Assembly (NCBI GenBank): GCA_003021085.1
Contig: PXRE01000011.1
Location: forward strand, 1-61,508
Source: Halobacteriales archaeon QS_1_68_20
GTDB taxonomy: Archaea > Halobacteriota > Halobacteria > Halobacteriales > PXRE01
DNA: 61,508 bases
Direction of reading: 5' to 3'
Positions within the stretch are counted from its first letter, which is position 1, and each line of letters starts with the position of its first letter. Under the pieces are notes generated by a model that saw nothing but the letters and a program-made list of their open reading frames with translations, did not search any database and was not told the origin of the DNA. Positions 1-11,024 of this stretch are shown piece after piece. A program made the translations under genes and the position numbers.

Positions 1-121
1 CCTGGCGCTGTGCGAGCGCATCGTCGAGCGCCACGGCGGCGACACCTGGGTCGACTCCGAACCCGGCCAGGGAACAACGTTCTCGTTCACCCTGCCGGCC
101 ACAGGTGATGACGATGAGTGA
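1..121 (+). CDS. Sensor histidine kinase, C-terminal fragment
   Basis: Only the last 39 codons lie in the window; the gene begins upstream. The visible residues read [17 protein letters not shown] followed by [14 protein letters not shown], which is the G2 box and final strand of a GHKL/HATPase domain. It would autophosphorylate and pass phosphate to a response regulator. Its stop overlaps the start of the next gene by about 14 bases, so the two are translationally coupled and likely form a kinase-regulator pair. The sensor domain cannot be seen. Confidence 0.85.
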   Translation, partial: LALCERIVERHGGDTWVDSEPGQGTTFSFTLPATGDDDE

Positions 122-566
122 ACCACAGGGCGAACCGGCAGACATCTTGCTGGTGGAGGACAACCCCGGCGACGTACGGCTCACGAGGGAAGCGTTCAAG
201 GAGGGCGGCATCTCGAACACCCTGCACGTGGCGACCGACGGTGCCGAGGCGCTGGACTTCCTCCACCAGCGCGGCAAGTACGAGGACGCGCCGCGCCCGG
301 ACATCGTCTTGCTGGACCTCAACCTGCCGCGGAAGAACGGCGACGAGGTGCTGGCGGAGATCAACGACGACGAGGACCTCTCGTGCATGCCGGTCATCGT
401 GCTGACCAGTTCGGAAGCCGAGGAGGACGTCGTCCGTTCGTACGAACTGCAGGCGAACGCCTACCTCACCAAGCCGGTCGACCCCGAGGAGTTCATCGCC
501 ACCGTGCAGTCGTTCAAGGCGTTCTGGCTGTCGGTCGTCCGACTCCCCTCCCGGGAGGTGCAATGA
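108..566 (+). CDS. Single-domain response regulator (Rcp1-like)
   Basis: A stand-alone receiver domain of about 152 residues. It has the acidic pair E17/D18 (VEDNPGD), phosphoacceptor D70 in [11 protein letters not shown]100 and K122 (TKPVD), all in the expected order. There is no output domain, so it probably acts through protein contact or as a phosphorelay intermediate. GTG at 105, ATG at 108 and ATG at 114 are all possible starts; 108 is chosen arbitrarily. It overlaps the upstream kinase, and its stop overlaps the next start (ATGA), so the three genes are one operon. Confidence 0.88.
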   Translation: MTMSEPQGEPADILLVEDNPGDVRLTREAFKEGGISNTLHVATDGAEALDFLHQRGKYEDAPRPDIVLLDLNLPRKNGDEVLAEINDDEDLSCMPVIVLTSSEAEEDVVRSYELQANAYLTKPVDPEEFIATVQSFKAFWLSVVRLPSREVQ

Positions 567-2224
567 TGGGGGCGGACGAACTCGACGTCTTCCTGATCGA
601 GGACAACCCGGGGGACGCACGACTGATCGAGGAGATGCTCCGGGACGCCGAGGAACTCCTGCGGCGCGTCGACGCGGGCCTGGCGACCGGCCGCGGGTCC
701 CAGATCTACCACGAGTCACGGCTGTCTGACGGGATCGACCGGCTCTCGGAGACGGATGTCGACGTGATCCTGCTGGACCTCGGGTTGCCGGAGAGCACCG
801 GCCTGGACACGCTGGCGACGGTCGTCGACGCGACCGAGTTCGTGCCCATCGTCGTGCTCACGGGGCTGCGGGACGAGCAGGTCGGGATCGAGGCGATCCA
901 GCGGGGCGCCCAGGACTACCTCGTGAAAGACGAGGTGACAAGCGACCTACTGGTCCGGACGATCCACCACGCAATCGAGCGGACCAGACAGGAACGCGAG
1001 CGGGTTCGCCGCCGCGAACAACTGGAGGCGCTCAACCGCCTCAACCGGATCGCCCAGGACGTCTCCCACGCGGTCATCACCGCCGACACCCAGGAGGAAC
1101 TCGAGCGGGCGGTCTGCGAGCGACTGGTCGAGTCCGACGCCTACAGGTTCGCGTGGATCGGCCACGTCAACCGCGCGAGCGACCAGGTGACACCGCAGAC
1201 GGCGGCCGGTGCCGAGGAGGGGTACCTCGACGAGATCACCATCACGGTCGGCGAGGGCGACGAGGCCCAGGGGCGGACGGCCAGGGCCATCCAGACCCAC
1301 GAGGTGCAGGTCATGCAGAGCGTCCAGACGGCCCCGGAGTACGAACCCTGGCGCGAGGAGGCCCTGGAACGCGGCTACCGCTCGTCGGCGGCGATCCCCA
1401 TCGTCTACGAGAACGTCGTCTACGGCGTGTTGAACGTCTACGCCGCCTCGCCGGAGGCGTTCTCGGACCCCGAGACGGAGATCCTCTCGCGACTCGGGGA
1501 CGTGGTCGGCCACGCCATCACCGCCATCGAGCGCATGGACGCCCTCGTGAGCGACACGGTCCTGGAGTTCGAGTTCCAGGTCGGGGGCGTCTTCGGGGAG
1601 CTGGTCGGCCTCTCGGCCGACGAGGGGGCGACCGTCGAGTTCCAGAACATGATCCAGGGCGACGAGGCCCTCATCGCGTACGGCCGGGCCGAGGAACTCC
1701 CCGAGGAGCGGTTCCACGAGGTGGCCGAGCAGACAGCCACCATCGAGGGCCTCCGGGTGCTGACCACGGAGCGCGACGGCTACGACTTCGAACTCGTCAC
1801 GACGACTGCGATGTCGCTGGTCAGGGCCGTGGCCACCCACGGCGGCCAGGTGACCGCCGCCCGGATCGAAGACGGGGAGTTCCGGTTCGTCGTCGAGTTC
1901 CCGCCGGGCGGCGACAAGCGCCAGCTGGTGGAACTGGTCTCGGACCACTGCGAGGGCGCCAGCCCCCACGCCCAGCGGACGGTCGAACGCTCCGGACGCG
2001 ACGGCTCTAGCTCCCGCTCGGTGCTACAGGACAACCTCACGGACAAGCAACGCGCCGCGCTTGAGACGGCTTACTACGCCGGCTTCTTCGACTGGCCCCG
2101 GACGAGCACCGGCCAGGAGATCGCCGACCGCCTCGGCGTCACGCCGTCGACGTTCAGCCAGCACCTCCGGGCCGCCGAGCGGAAGTTCTTCGACGCGGTC
2201 TTCGGCGGCAACGACTCCGAGTAA
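563..2224 (+). CDS. REC-GAF-HTH10 regulator (bacterio-opsin activator-like)
   Basis: About 553 residues. An N-terminal receiver domain has D72 (VDVILLDLGLP) and K122. A charged helical linker follows at about 135-165, then a GAF-like sensor at about 170-320, a haloarchaeal Bat-type middle region, and a C-terminal HTH_10 domain (DNLTDKQRAALETAYYAGFF, then EIADRLGVTPSTFSQHL). This architecture is known from haloarchaeal transcription regulators of the Bat type; the target genes are unknown. The ATG overlaps the stop of the preceding response regulator, so two receiver proteins are co-translated behind the kinase. Longer in-frame upstream starts would run through the preceding gene and are rejected. 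Confidence 0.88.
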   Translation: MMGADELDVFLIEDNPGDARLIEEMLRDAEELLRRVDAGLATGRGSQIYHESRLSDGIDRLSETDVDVILLDLGLPESTGLDTLATVVDATEFVPIVVLTGLRDEQVGIEAIQRGAQDYLVKDEVTSDLLVRTIHHAIERTRQERERVRRREQLEALNRLNRIAQDVSHAVITADTQEELERAVCERLVESDAYRFAWIGHVNRASDQVTPQTAAGAEEGYLDEITITVGEGDEAQGRTARAIQTHEVQVMQSVQTAPEYEPWREEALERGYRSSAAIPIVYENVVYGVLNVYAASPEAFSDPETEILSRLGDVVGHAITAIERMDALVSDTVLEFEFQVGGVFGELVGLSADEGATVEFQNMIQGDEALIAYGRAEELPEERFHEVAEQTATIEGLRVLTTERDGYDFELVTTTAMSLVRAVATHGGQVTAARIEDGEFRFVVEFPPGGDKRQLVELVSDHCEGASPHAQRTVERSGRDGSSSRSVLQDNLTDKQRAALETAYYAGFFDWPRTSTGQEIADRLGVTPSTFSQHLRAAERKFFDAVFGGNDSE

Positions 2225-2225
2225 T

Positions 2226-3392
2226 TCAGAGTTCTTCGCGCGCGGCCGCGACCCCCGCCTCGGGGTCCGCGTCGACGCCGACGTCGGCCAGCGCCGCCCC
2301 CACCGTGCGGACGCCCCGGAGCAACCGTTCGTCGGCCAGTTCGCCCATGTTGCTCACCCGGAAGATCTCGCCGCCGAGGTGGGCCTGGCCGCCCGAGATG
2401 GAGACGTTCCGCTCCGCCACGGCGTCGAAGAACGCGTCGGGGTCCTCCCGGACCGTCTCGGGGAGGGCGATTGCGGTGAGCGTGTTCGACAGTTCGGTCG
2501 GTCCCTCGGGGTCGGGGAACCGCTCCAGCCCCAGGGCCCCGAACCCGGCGCGGAACGCCGCCGACTGCCGGCGGTGACGGGCTATGCGGTCCGGCATCCC
2601 CTCCTCGCGGATGCGCTCGACGGCGGCCGCCAGCGCCCGGAACAGCGGGACGGCGCTGGTAAACGGCGTCTGGTGGCTCTCGGCTTTCCGGAGGTGCCAC
2701 TCCAGATCCTCGTAGAAGGGGGCCGACTCGCCGTCGAACGCCTCGGCCGCGTCCCGCGTGGCGTAGAGGGCGCTGACCCCCGGCGGGGCCGCCAGCGCCT
2801 TCTGGGCGTCGGTCACGGCGACGTCGACGCCCCAGTCGTCGATCCGGAACTCGTCGCCGCCGATGGAGGTCACGCCGTCGACGACGAACCGGGCGTCGTG
2901 GTCGGCCGCGATCTCCCCCACCTCGGGGACGGGGTTCAGGAGGCCGGTGCTTGTCTCGTTGTGGACCATCGTGACGACGTCCGTGTCGTCGTCGACCGCC
3001 TCGCGGACCGCGTCGAGGTCCAGCGAGTCGCCCCAGTCGGCCTCGACGCGGGTGCAGCGGGCGTGACGGTCGGCGATTCGTGCGAACCGGCGGCCGAACT
3101 TCCCGTTGACCAGCGCGACGACCTCGGAATCGTCGTCGACGAGGTTGGCGACGGCCGCCTCCATGGCCATGGTGGCGGTGCCGTTGCAGATCAGGCTCGT
3201 CCCGCTTCCGGCGGTGGCCTCGCCGTCGGGGGTCGAGTGCTCGAAGACGTAGTCCAGGCCGTCCTGGGCGCGTTCGTAGACGGCCTCGAAGTCGGCCGAC
3301 CGGTGGCTGACCATCGGTTCGGCCATCGCCTCGCGGACCTCGGGGGCGACGGGGACCGGGCCGGGGTTGAGCAGGAGGAAGTCGTCGTTCAT
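2226..3392 (-). CDS. Class V PLP-dependent aminotransferase
   Basis: 388 residues beginning MNDDFLLLNPGPVPV, the typical start of the alanine-glyoxylate / serine-pyruvate aminotransferase group. D172 (VVDGVTSIGG) should contact the pyridine nitrogen and K198 in VTDAQKALAAPPG should form the Schiff base. It transfers an amino group between a small amino acid and a 2-oxo acid in the cytoplasm. The substrate cannot be fixed from sequence. It converges with the regulator upstream, with one base between the stops. ATG 3392 is preferred over a GTG five codons upstream because the family N-terminus starts there. Confidence 0.87.
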   Translation of the reverse strand: MNDDFLLLNPGPVPVAPEVREAMAEPMVSHRSADFEAVYERAQDGLDYVFEHSTPDGEATAGSGTSLICNGTATMAMEAAVANLVDDDSEVVALVNGKFGRRFARIADRHARCTRVEADWGDSLDLDAVREAVDDDTDVVTMVHNETSTGLLNPVPEVGEIAADHDARFVVDGVTSIGGDEFRIDDWGVDVAVTDAQKALAAPPGVSALYATRDAAEAFDGESAPFYEDLEWHLRKAESHQTPFTSAVPLFRALAAAVERIREEGMPDRIARHRRQSAAFRAGFGALGLERFPDPEGPTELSNTLTAIALPETVREDPDAFFDAVAERNVSISGGQAHLGGEIFRVSNMGELADERLLRGVRTVGAALADVGVDADPEAGVAAAREEL

Positions 3393-3480
3393 ACCGTCCG
3401 TTCGCACGCGGCAAGATAAGAAGCCCGGGTCGGCGCAAACGTCGCCGGCGACGATACTGTGCAGGAGACGAGGGGGAACG

Positions 3481-3615
3481 TTATTCGACGTGCTCGTTCG
3501 GGTCGTCCCCGCCCTTGCTCAACGCTTCCATGATGAGCCGGGGTTCCCCGTCGACCTCGCGGAACGCGCTCGATTCCGAATAGTCGAGTGGGGGTTTCTC
3601 CTCGCCGTCAGTCAT
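3481..3615 (-). CDS. Small acidic protein of 44 residues
   Basis: ATG at 3615 opens a frame reading MTDGEEKPPLDYSE, with a TAA at 3481. It overlaps the end of the upstream membrane-protein gene (stop at 3608) by 8 bases, so it is coupled to it. The composition is strongly acidic, as expected for a haloarchaeal cytoplasmic protein, with no cysteine motif and no membrane segment. I do not recognise a family. The overlap and codon bias argue for a real gene. Confidence 0.55.
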   Translation of the reverse strand: MTDGEEKPPLDYSESSAFREVDGEPRLIMEALSKGGDDPNEHVE

Positions 3616-4231
3616 CGTCCGAATCCCCGTGTGGAATCGTTAAATAATCTTCGCGGTGGACGTACCGGACGACGAGGACGATCGCGAGGGAGACAAAGCC
3701 CGTGAGTACCACCTCGCTCCCCGGAGAGAGGTCAAGTGTAAACAGGGCTGCCGAAACGAACAGCGCAACGATTCCTACCAGGAGCAACTCCAGCGTGTTC
3801 CGGAATCGGCGGGAGTTACGACGGACGGCCGTCTCGTTTCTCCGTAACGCCTCGCTGTAGCCGGCGAGCAAGAAATTCCGGTAGTCGTTCTCCGGTATCG
3901 AGTGTTTAGCTAGTTCGAATCCCAGGTCCCTCGTCGGTCCATAGAGAAATCGGCTACTGAGGTACGACAGGATTGCGTATCCCATCGAAAGTACGAGAGA
4001 GGCGAATCCGATGATCAGCCACGAGAATCGGAATCCGGACTCCAGATTTGGAGCCCGGGGGCCGACGACGATAGAAAATCCCGTGATGAGGACGCCCAGC
4101 AGGATCGCCTCGATTCGCAGTACTGTCGCTGCCTTGTCGTCAATCCCATCGAGCGTATCTATCTGCGTGTCTACCATCCACTGGTACCGCTCCAGCAAAT
4201 CGAGTTCGACGTCGTCGTTCCCGTCTGGCAT
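3608..4231 (-). CDS. Four-helix membrane protein, unknown function
   Basis: 207 residues. An acidic soluble N-terminus (MPDGNDDVELDLLERYQWMV) is followed by two hydrophobic segments at about 40-65 and 75-100, a charged region of roughly 50 residues, and two more segments at about 150-170 and 175-195. This suggests a four-helix inner-membrane protein with a cytoplasmic middle domain. I do not recognise the family. It forms a two-gene unit with the 44-residue gene that overlaps its end. Its G+C content is lower than its neighbours, so a separate origin is possible. Confidence 0.65.
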   Translation of the reverse strand: MPDGNDDVELDLLERYQWMVDTQIDTLDGIDDKAATVLRIEAILLGVLITGFSIVVGPRAPNLESGFRFSWLIIGFASLVLSMGYAILSYLSSRFLYGPTRDLGFELAKHSIPENDYRNFLLAGYSEALRRNETAVRRNSRRFRNTLELLLVGIVALFVSAALFTLDLSPGSEVVLTGFVSLAIVLVVRYVHREDYLTIPHGDSDDD

Positions 4232-4428
4232 CGCGATCGTTGTCCGTCGTGGACGGGACAGGTTGTCTCCCTCTCCGGTATAATGGTTCGTACTGTCACC
4301 CGGATTCAGGATCGACCAGATCGGTCTTAGAACTTCTACAACCGGATCGACGTACGACCGCGATGACTACGATAGTCGCTTGGGTAATCAGAAAGTATAC
4401 CCGTGAATGGCGGTGTGCTTCGGCCAAG

Positions 4429-6951
4429 ATGGAGTATCTCCTCGTCCTGAAGTGGCTCCTGGTGCTGGCCGTCCTGACGGCGGTCGGCGCTCCGCTCGCG
4501 GCGCTCGCGTTCCCGCGGTTGCCCCGCCGCGGCGCACCGTTCGCCCTCCCGGCCGCGCTGCTCCCGCTGGCGCTGGTCGTCTTCTGGATCGGGCAGGTCT
4601 CCTTCGGGTTGCACGCCGTCGTCGCGGCCCTGGCCGTCGTCGCCGCCCTCTCGGCGGCCGCGTACCGACGGGGCGCGCGACCGGACTGGGAGGCCGTCGC
4701 GTGGGCCTACGGCGTCTTCGCGCTCGGGTTCCTGATCCTCGTCGTCCACCGGGCCTACAACCCCAGGATCACCCCCGCCGGGGGCGAGCAGTTCCTGCAC
4801 TTCGGCGTCACGAAGTCCATCCTCCGGGCCGGGGCGCTACCGCCGGAGGACTTCTGGTTCGCGGGCGAACCCCTGCGGTACTACTACGGGACCCAGATGC
4901 AGGTGACGGTGCTGTCGATGCTGACCGGGACGGACCTCCGGTACGGGTTCAACCTCGGCCCCGCGGTCTTCTACGGCGTGCTGTTCGTCTCCGCCTATGG
5001 GGTCGCCGGGTCCATCACCGCGCTACGGGGCCGGTCGTACCGCCTCGGTGGTGCCCTGGGCGCGTTCTTCGTCGCGCTCGGCGGGGCACTCACCACCGCC
5101 GTCCGCGTCGCCTTCGGCCTGTTGCCGACGGACCTGGCGCTGGAGTACGGCCGGCCGGTGTTCGGGGCCATCCGCCACAAGGAGTACCCGGAGGCGGTGG
5201 CCGCCCAGAGCGACCCCGACCAGTGGTTCTGGTTCTACGACCGCTACGTCGTCCAGAACACCCTCCAGGAGTTCCCCATGTACTCGTTCGTCAAGGGCGA
5301 CCTCCACGGTCACGGCCTCTCGACGGCGTACATCGTGGTCGCGGCGGCGCTGGCGTTCAGTTACTACCTCCTCCCGGCCGAACGCCGTCGCCAGCGCCTG
5401 GGCGTGCTGTTCGGCGGCCTCGGCCTGGTCGCGGGCATCTTCGGGTTCATGAACACGTGGTCGCTACCGACCGCGGTCGGCCTGGCGTGGCTGTCGGTCG
5501 CCGCCGCGGACGCCCACCCGGCGACGCTGTTGCCCGGAGCGGTCGCCGACCGCCTCACGCCGTTCGAGGACGAAGACGGGGGACTGCCCCGACTCGCCGC
5601 CGAAGCGTGGCGGGTCGTCCTCGCCGCAGTGCCGGCCGCGCTGGTCGGGGTCGTCGGCGTCGCGCTGGCCTCGCCGTTCCTGGTGTTCGGCGCGGTGCCG
5701 ACCAACGACGGCATCGGCCTGTTCCCGCCGCGGACCGATCTGGCACCGTTTCTGGTCATCTACGGCGGCCTGCTGGCGCTGTTCGCGGGGTACGTCCTCG
5801 TGCGGGGGTGGCCGGCGGCGAGGCGCGCGCCGCGGTCCGTCCAGGCCGGCGTCGCGCTGGTCGGCCTGGCGGCGGTCGGTGCGCTGCTGTCGGTCCTGTC
5901 GTTCCCCGTGCTGGCGGTAACCGGTCCCATCCTGCTTGCGGCGTGGTGGCTGGTCCGGACCGACCGCGCGGGCTTCGAGGCGGTGTTGCTGATCGCGGGG
6001 ATCGGCCTGATCCTCTCGATGGACCTGGTGTACGCGAAGGTGTGGCCGCCCCAGCAGATCCGCTGGAACACGACGCTGAAGGTGGCCGTGCAGGGCTGGA
6101 CGCTGGCGGGCACGGCCGCCGGTGCGACTGCCGCGCTCCTGTGGGCCGACGCCCGCGAGACGCTGGCGGCCGTCCGCGAGTCGTCGGCCGAACCGGCGGC
6201 GACCGCCGCAGCGGACGGCGACGGCGCCGCCGACGGGGGGCGGCCGACCCTGGAACTGTTCGTCCGTGGCGGACGGGACGGGACGGACGGCGACGGCGCC
6301 GCCGACGGGGGGCGGCCGACCAGCGTCCCGGCGGCGGCGCTGGCCGCGGTGCTGGTCGTCGCCGTCGTCGCGACGAGCGTCCCGTTCGTCGCGCTGACGT
6401 TCGGCCACCAGGTCGGGAGCGACCTGAACCAGCCCCACTCGGATCCGACGCTAGACGGACTGGCGACCCACGACCGCTGGAATGGCCAGCAGATGGAGGC
6501 CATCTACTGGCTGGACGAGCGCGAGGGGACCCCGACCATCGTGGAGGCGCCGGGACGGGACGCCTACCGGTGGACGAGCCCTGCGTCGACGATGACCGGC
6601 CTGCCGACGGTCGTGGGATGGACCCACCAGCAGGGCTACCGCGGCATCGAACCGTTCGAGCGCCGGGCCGCGGAGGTCGACCGCGTGTACACCGGACTGA
6701 TGTCGGAGGCTTCGGCCGTCCTCCGGGAGTACGACGTGCAGTACGTCTACGTCGGGCCCAACGAGCGCAAGCAGTACGGCGACTTCCTCCGGACGTTCGA
6801 CCACGAGGCGTTCTCGGTCGCCTTCCAGAACGAGCAGGTGACCATCTACGCCGTGGATCACTCGAAGTTGCCCCTCGGCGACGAGACGGCGGTCGGGAAC
6901 GCGACGGCAGCGGCGGGCGTGCCTGGCGATCCCACGGCTCAGTACCCGTAG
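4429..6951 (+). CDS. DUF2298 (YYY domain) multi-spanning membrane protein
   Basis: 840 residues if started at MEYLLVLKWLLVLAV. Many hydrophobic helices alternate with the conserved region FAGEPLRYYYGTQMQ (YYYG at 151-154), the signature of the Chlor_Arch_YYY / DUF2298 family found in archaea and Chloroflexi. These proteins resemble glycosyltransferase-C membrane enzymes in layout, but their reaction is unproven. The C-terminal third is extracytoplasmic-looking. A hydrophilic loop around residues 595-631 carries a duplicated Gly/Asp-rich segment (see the repeat entry). Upstream in-frame starts exist at 4240 and later, but the hydrophobic N-terminus favours 4429. Its end overlaps the convergent toxin gene by 13 bases. 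Confidence 0.82.
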   Translation: MEYLLVLKWLLVLAVLTAVGAPLAALAFPRLPRRGAPFALPAALLPLALVVFWIGQVSFGLHAVVAALAVVAALSAAAYRRGARPDWEAVAWAYGVFALGFLILVVHRAYNPRITPAGGEQFLHFGVTKSILRAGALPPEDFWFAGEPLRYYYGTQMQVTVLSMLTGTDLRYGFNLGPAVFYGVLFVSAYGVAGSITALRGRSYRLGGALGAFFVALGGALTTAVRVAFGLLPTDLALEYGRPVFGAIRHKEYPEAVAAQSDPDQWFWFYDRYVVQNTLQEFPMYSFVKGDLHGHGLSTAYIVVAAALAFSYYLLPAERRRQRLGVLFGGLGLVAGIFGFMNTWSLPTAVGLAWLSVAAADAHPATLLPGAVADRLTPFEDEDGGLPRLAAEAWRVVLAAVPAALVGVVGVALASPFLVFGAVPTNDGIGLFPPRTDLAPFLVIYGGLLALFAGYVLVRGWPAARRAPRSVQAGVALVGLAAVGALLSVLSFPVLAVTGPILLAAWWLVRTDRAGFEAVLLIAGIGLILSMDLVYAKVWPPQQIRWNTTLKVAVQGWTLAGTAAGATAALLWADARETLAAVRESSAEPAATAAADGDGAADGGRPTLELFVRGGRDGTDGDGAADGGRPTSVPAAALAAVLVVAVVATSVPFVALTFGHQVGSDLNQPHSDPTLDGLATHDRWNGQQMEAIYWLDEREGTPTIVEAPGRDAYRWTSPASTMTGLPTVVGWTHQQGYRGIEPFERRAAEVDRVYTGLMSEASAVLREYDVQYVYVGPNERKQYGDFLRTFDHEAFSVAFQNEQVTIYAVDHSKLPLGDETAVGNATAAAGVPGDPTAQYP
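6214..6321 (+). repeat. Direct repeat of 36 bases inside the DUF2298 gene
   Basis: A 36-base unit starting GACGGCGACGGCGCCGCC occurs at 6214-6249 and exactly again at 6286-6321, giving a 72-base period. Both copies are in frame and encode the same DGDGAADGGRPT segment in a hydrophilic loop. It looks like a recent slippage or recombination duplication in a tolerant linker, and copy number could vary between strains. Confidence 0.9.
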
Positions 6952-7232
6952 CGGTCGTGGGCCTCGTCGATGGGGGGTACCCCGACGACCCGAACCTGTT
7001 TCGCCGCTTCGAGAACGTCGTAGAAGGCCGTGTGGGTCCGACCGACGTGGAGGCGGTAGATCTCCTCGCCGTCGACGGTGATCGCCTCCCGGTCTCCTGC
7101 GCCCGCGCCGGGGCGCGGATACGGGTCCTCGGCTAGCGCCTGGAGGTTCTCCCTGACGATTCGACGGCTCTTCTCGTCGAGACGCTCGTAGTACGCCCTG
7201 GCGTCCTCCGAGAGGAGAACCTCATAGCTCAT
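6939..7232 (-). CDS. RelE/ParE-family toxin
   Basis: 97 residues starting MSYEVLLSEDARAYYERLDE, with the RelE-superfamily layout: a first strand, two helices rich in Arg/Lys (EKSRRIVRENLQAL), then strands EEIYRLHVGRTHTAFYDV and KQVRVVGV. Family members cleave ribosome-bound mRNA or poison gyrase; which applies here is not visible. The gene begins inside the end of the preceding antitoxin (11-base overlap), the usual antitoxin-first order. Its 3' end overlaps the convergent DUF2298 gene. Confidence 0.85.
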   Translation of the reverse strand: MSYEVLLSEDARAYYERLDEKSRRIVRENLQALAEDPYPRPGAGAGDREAITVDGEEIYRLHVGRTHTAFYDVLEAAKQVRVVGVPPIDEAHDRYGY

Positions 7233-7419
7233 CGAGCGACGTCAACTCCTTCCCGTCGGCCTCCCGGACCGACCGGACGCGTTCGGCCAGTCGACGGCGG
7301 TTCCGTTGCTGGATCAGTTCCTTCAGCAGTTCGTCGTAGGTCTGTCCGGCCTCCTTGAGTTCGTTCAGTTCTCGCCATCGTTTTTCGGTCACCGGAATTC
7401 GCTTGTCCGCTCGTGCCAT
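7222..7419 (-). CDS. Antitoxin of the RelE-type pair
   Basis: 65 residues, MARADKRIPVTEKRWRELNE, with a predicted short N-terminal strand (KRIPVTEKRW) followed by helices and a charged tail. This is the size and layout of small haloarchaeal VapB/RelB-like antitoxins. It should dimerise, repress its own promoter and neutralise the toxin encoded directly downstream. Assignment rests on size, position and overlap with the toxin more than on a strong motif. The promoter lies in the 264-base gap shared divergently with ligA. Confidence 0.75.
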   Translation of the reverse strand: MARADKRIPVTEKRWRELNELKEAGQTYDELLKELIQQRNRRRLAERVRSVREADGKELTSLDEL

Positions 7420-9771
<2,352 letters not shown>

Positions 9772-9825
9772 CGCCGCCGACCCGGCACAGGCGTCGGTAG
9801 CGGTCCGCTCTCGTTTCCGGCATAG

Positions 9826-9836
9826 ATTAATATATC
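9826..9836 (+). promoter_or_regulatory. TATA box for the gene at 9860
   Basis: ATTAATATATC centred about 28 bases before the ATG at 9860, consistent with a leaderless haloarchaeal transcript. Confidence 0.6.
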
Positions 9837-9859
9837 TTCGAATCACTATCGAAATAACG

Positions 9860-10582
9860 ATGCTAGAATCGTCCAGGGCCACCTGCCGTGGGGGCGGGAG
9901 CCCACCAACTATCGCCCGCAGGCTACGGGCGCTGAAAGGACGGGGGTGTCTGGCAGTAGCGACCGGTGCGGCCCCGGCGGGAGCCATGCAGGCGGTCTGC
10001 CGGCGGATGCTCGGCGACCCCGACCTCGACCGGCGGCGGTTGCTGGTCACGTTCGGCCGGGACGCCCCGCTGGCCGAGTGGCTGCCGGCGGACCTGACCC
10101 CGGACCACGAGACGGTGACCGTCCGGGACCGCTCGGGGGCCGTCCGGGAAGTGATGTCGGAGGTCGGGCCGCAGACCGCTCCACCGCGGACCGGGGACGG
10201 GCTCCGCGGCGTCGCGCGCTCGCACCTGGACGCGGTCGAGGACGACGTGACCGACCTCGTGGCCGACCTGGGCGACCCGGACCCGGGGCGGGTCCGCGTC
10301 GCGGTGCTCCGGCCGGACCACCTGTTCCCGGACCCGCGGCGGCAATCGCTCGCGGTCGTCGAGGGGTTCGTCGACCGCCTGCGTGCGACGATGCGGGACT
10401 GCGCCGGGATGGCGCTGGTGATGGTGCCCGCCGGCCAGGACGTTCGCCTGGTCGACCGGATACGCGAGGGGGCCGACGTCCAGTTCGAGGTGCACGCGCG
10501 GCCCTCGTTCGTCGAACAGCGCGTCGTGCTGGCTCCCGGGTCGGCCGAGGAGGTCCGCTCCGGCTGGCACGAACTCCCCTGA
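9860..10582 (+). CDS. DUF7504-like haloarchaeal protein
   Basis: 240 residues. The N-terminal half (CLAVATGAAPAGAMQAVCRRML, then RRLLVTFGRDAPLAEWLP) resembles a degenerate RecA/KaiC-like nucleotide-binding fold in which the P-loop lysine is missing. RVRVAVLRPDHLF and MALVMVPAGQDVRLVD fit the later core strands. This pattern matches the haloarchaeal DUF7504 group, often encoded with a HalOD1-type partner and suspected of signalling roles. The next gene follows after 4 bases and is probably co-transcribed. Family assignment is by eye. Confidence 0.6.
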   Translation: MLESSRATCRGGGSPPTIARRLRALKGRGCLAVATGAAPAGAMQAVCRRMLGDPDLDRRRLLVTFGRDAPLAEWLPADLTPDHETVTVRDRSGAVREVMSEVGPQTAPPRTGDGLRGVARSHLDAVEDDVTDLVADLGDPDPGRVRVAVLRPDHLFPDPRRQSLAVVEGFVDRLRATMRDCAGMALVMVPAGQDVRLVDRIREGADVQFEVHARPSFVEQRVVLAPGSAEEVRSGWHELP

Positions 10583-10586
10583 AACG

Positions 10587-11024
10587 ATGGACCCCCAGGT
10601 GACACCGCTGGCGGACGACGACGGCCTGTCGCTGTACGACCCTATCGACGCCGACCTCGACGCCGACCTCGACGCCGACGCGGTGACCGTCGACCTGTTC
10701 ACGTTCCCGGCCCGCGGCCGCGAGCGGGGCGTCCTCTGGTCGGAGTCGCTGGTCGAACGCTCCCGGGAGTCCCTCGCGTTCGGTCACGTCGACCGGTTCG
10801 AGCCGACGGTCGGGCAGTTCGTGGACTACCTCGGCACCCGGTCGTTCCCGGTCGTCGCGGACGGCCAGCTGCACTGGAGCGACGGACTCGAGGGCGAGCG
10901 GGTGACGCGACTCCTCGCCGAAATCGAGGCACTGGACGACACCACCCTCGTCGGTGAGTTCTTCCGGCCCCTGCAGCGAGTCGGCGGGGCTGGCTACAGG
11001 TCCGCCCCGTCGAACCGCCAGTAG
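10587..11024 (+). CDS. Haloarchaeal protein co-transcribed with the DUF7504-like gene
   Basis: 145 residues, acidic, starting MDPQVTPLADDDGLSLYDP. A short internal tandem repeat (DADLDADLDADA) sits near residue 25. The remainder (LFTFPARGRERGVLWSESLV, GQFVDYLGTRSFPVVADG) is soluble. I do not recognise a named domain, and its role is only suggested by the tight coupling to the preceding gene. Its last 31 bases overlap the convergent ABC permease gene. Confidence 0.6.
   Translation: MDPQVTPLADDDGLSLYDPIDADLDADLDADAVTVDLFTFPARGRERGVLWSESLVERSRESLAFGHVDRFEPTVGQFVDYLGTRSFPVVADGQLHWSDGLEGERVTRLLAEIEALDDTTLVGEFFRPLQRVGGAGYRSAPSNRQ

Noticed and set aside
4407..7136. Very long open frame overlapping the DUF2298 gene in another frame
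   Set aside because: Its translation is dominated by Arg, Gly and Pro, the mark of a GC-rich shadow frame, whereas the DUF2298 frame has membrane helices and the YYYG motif.
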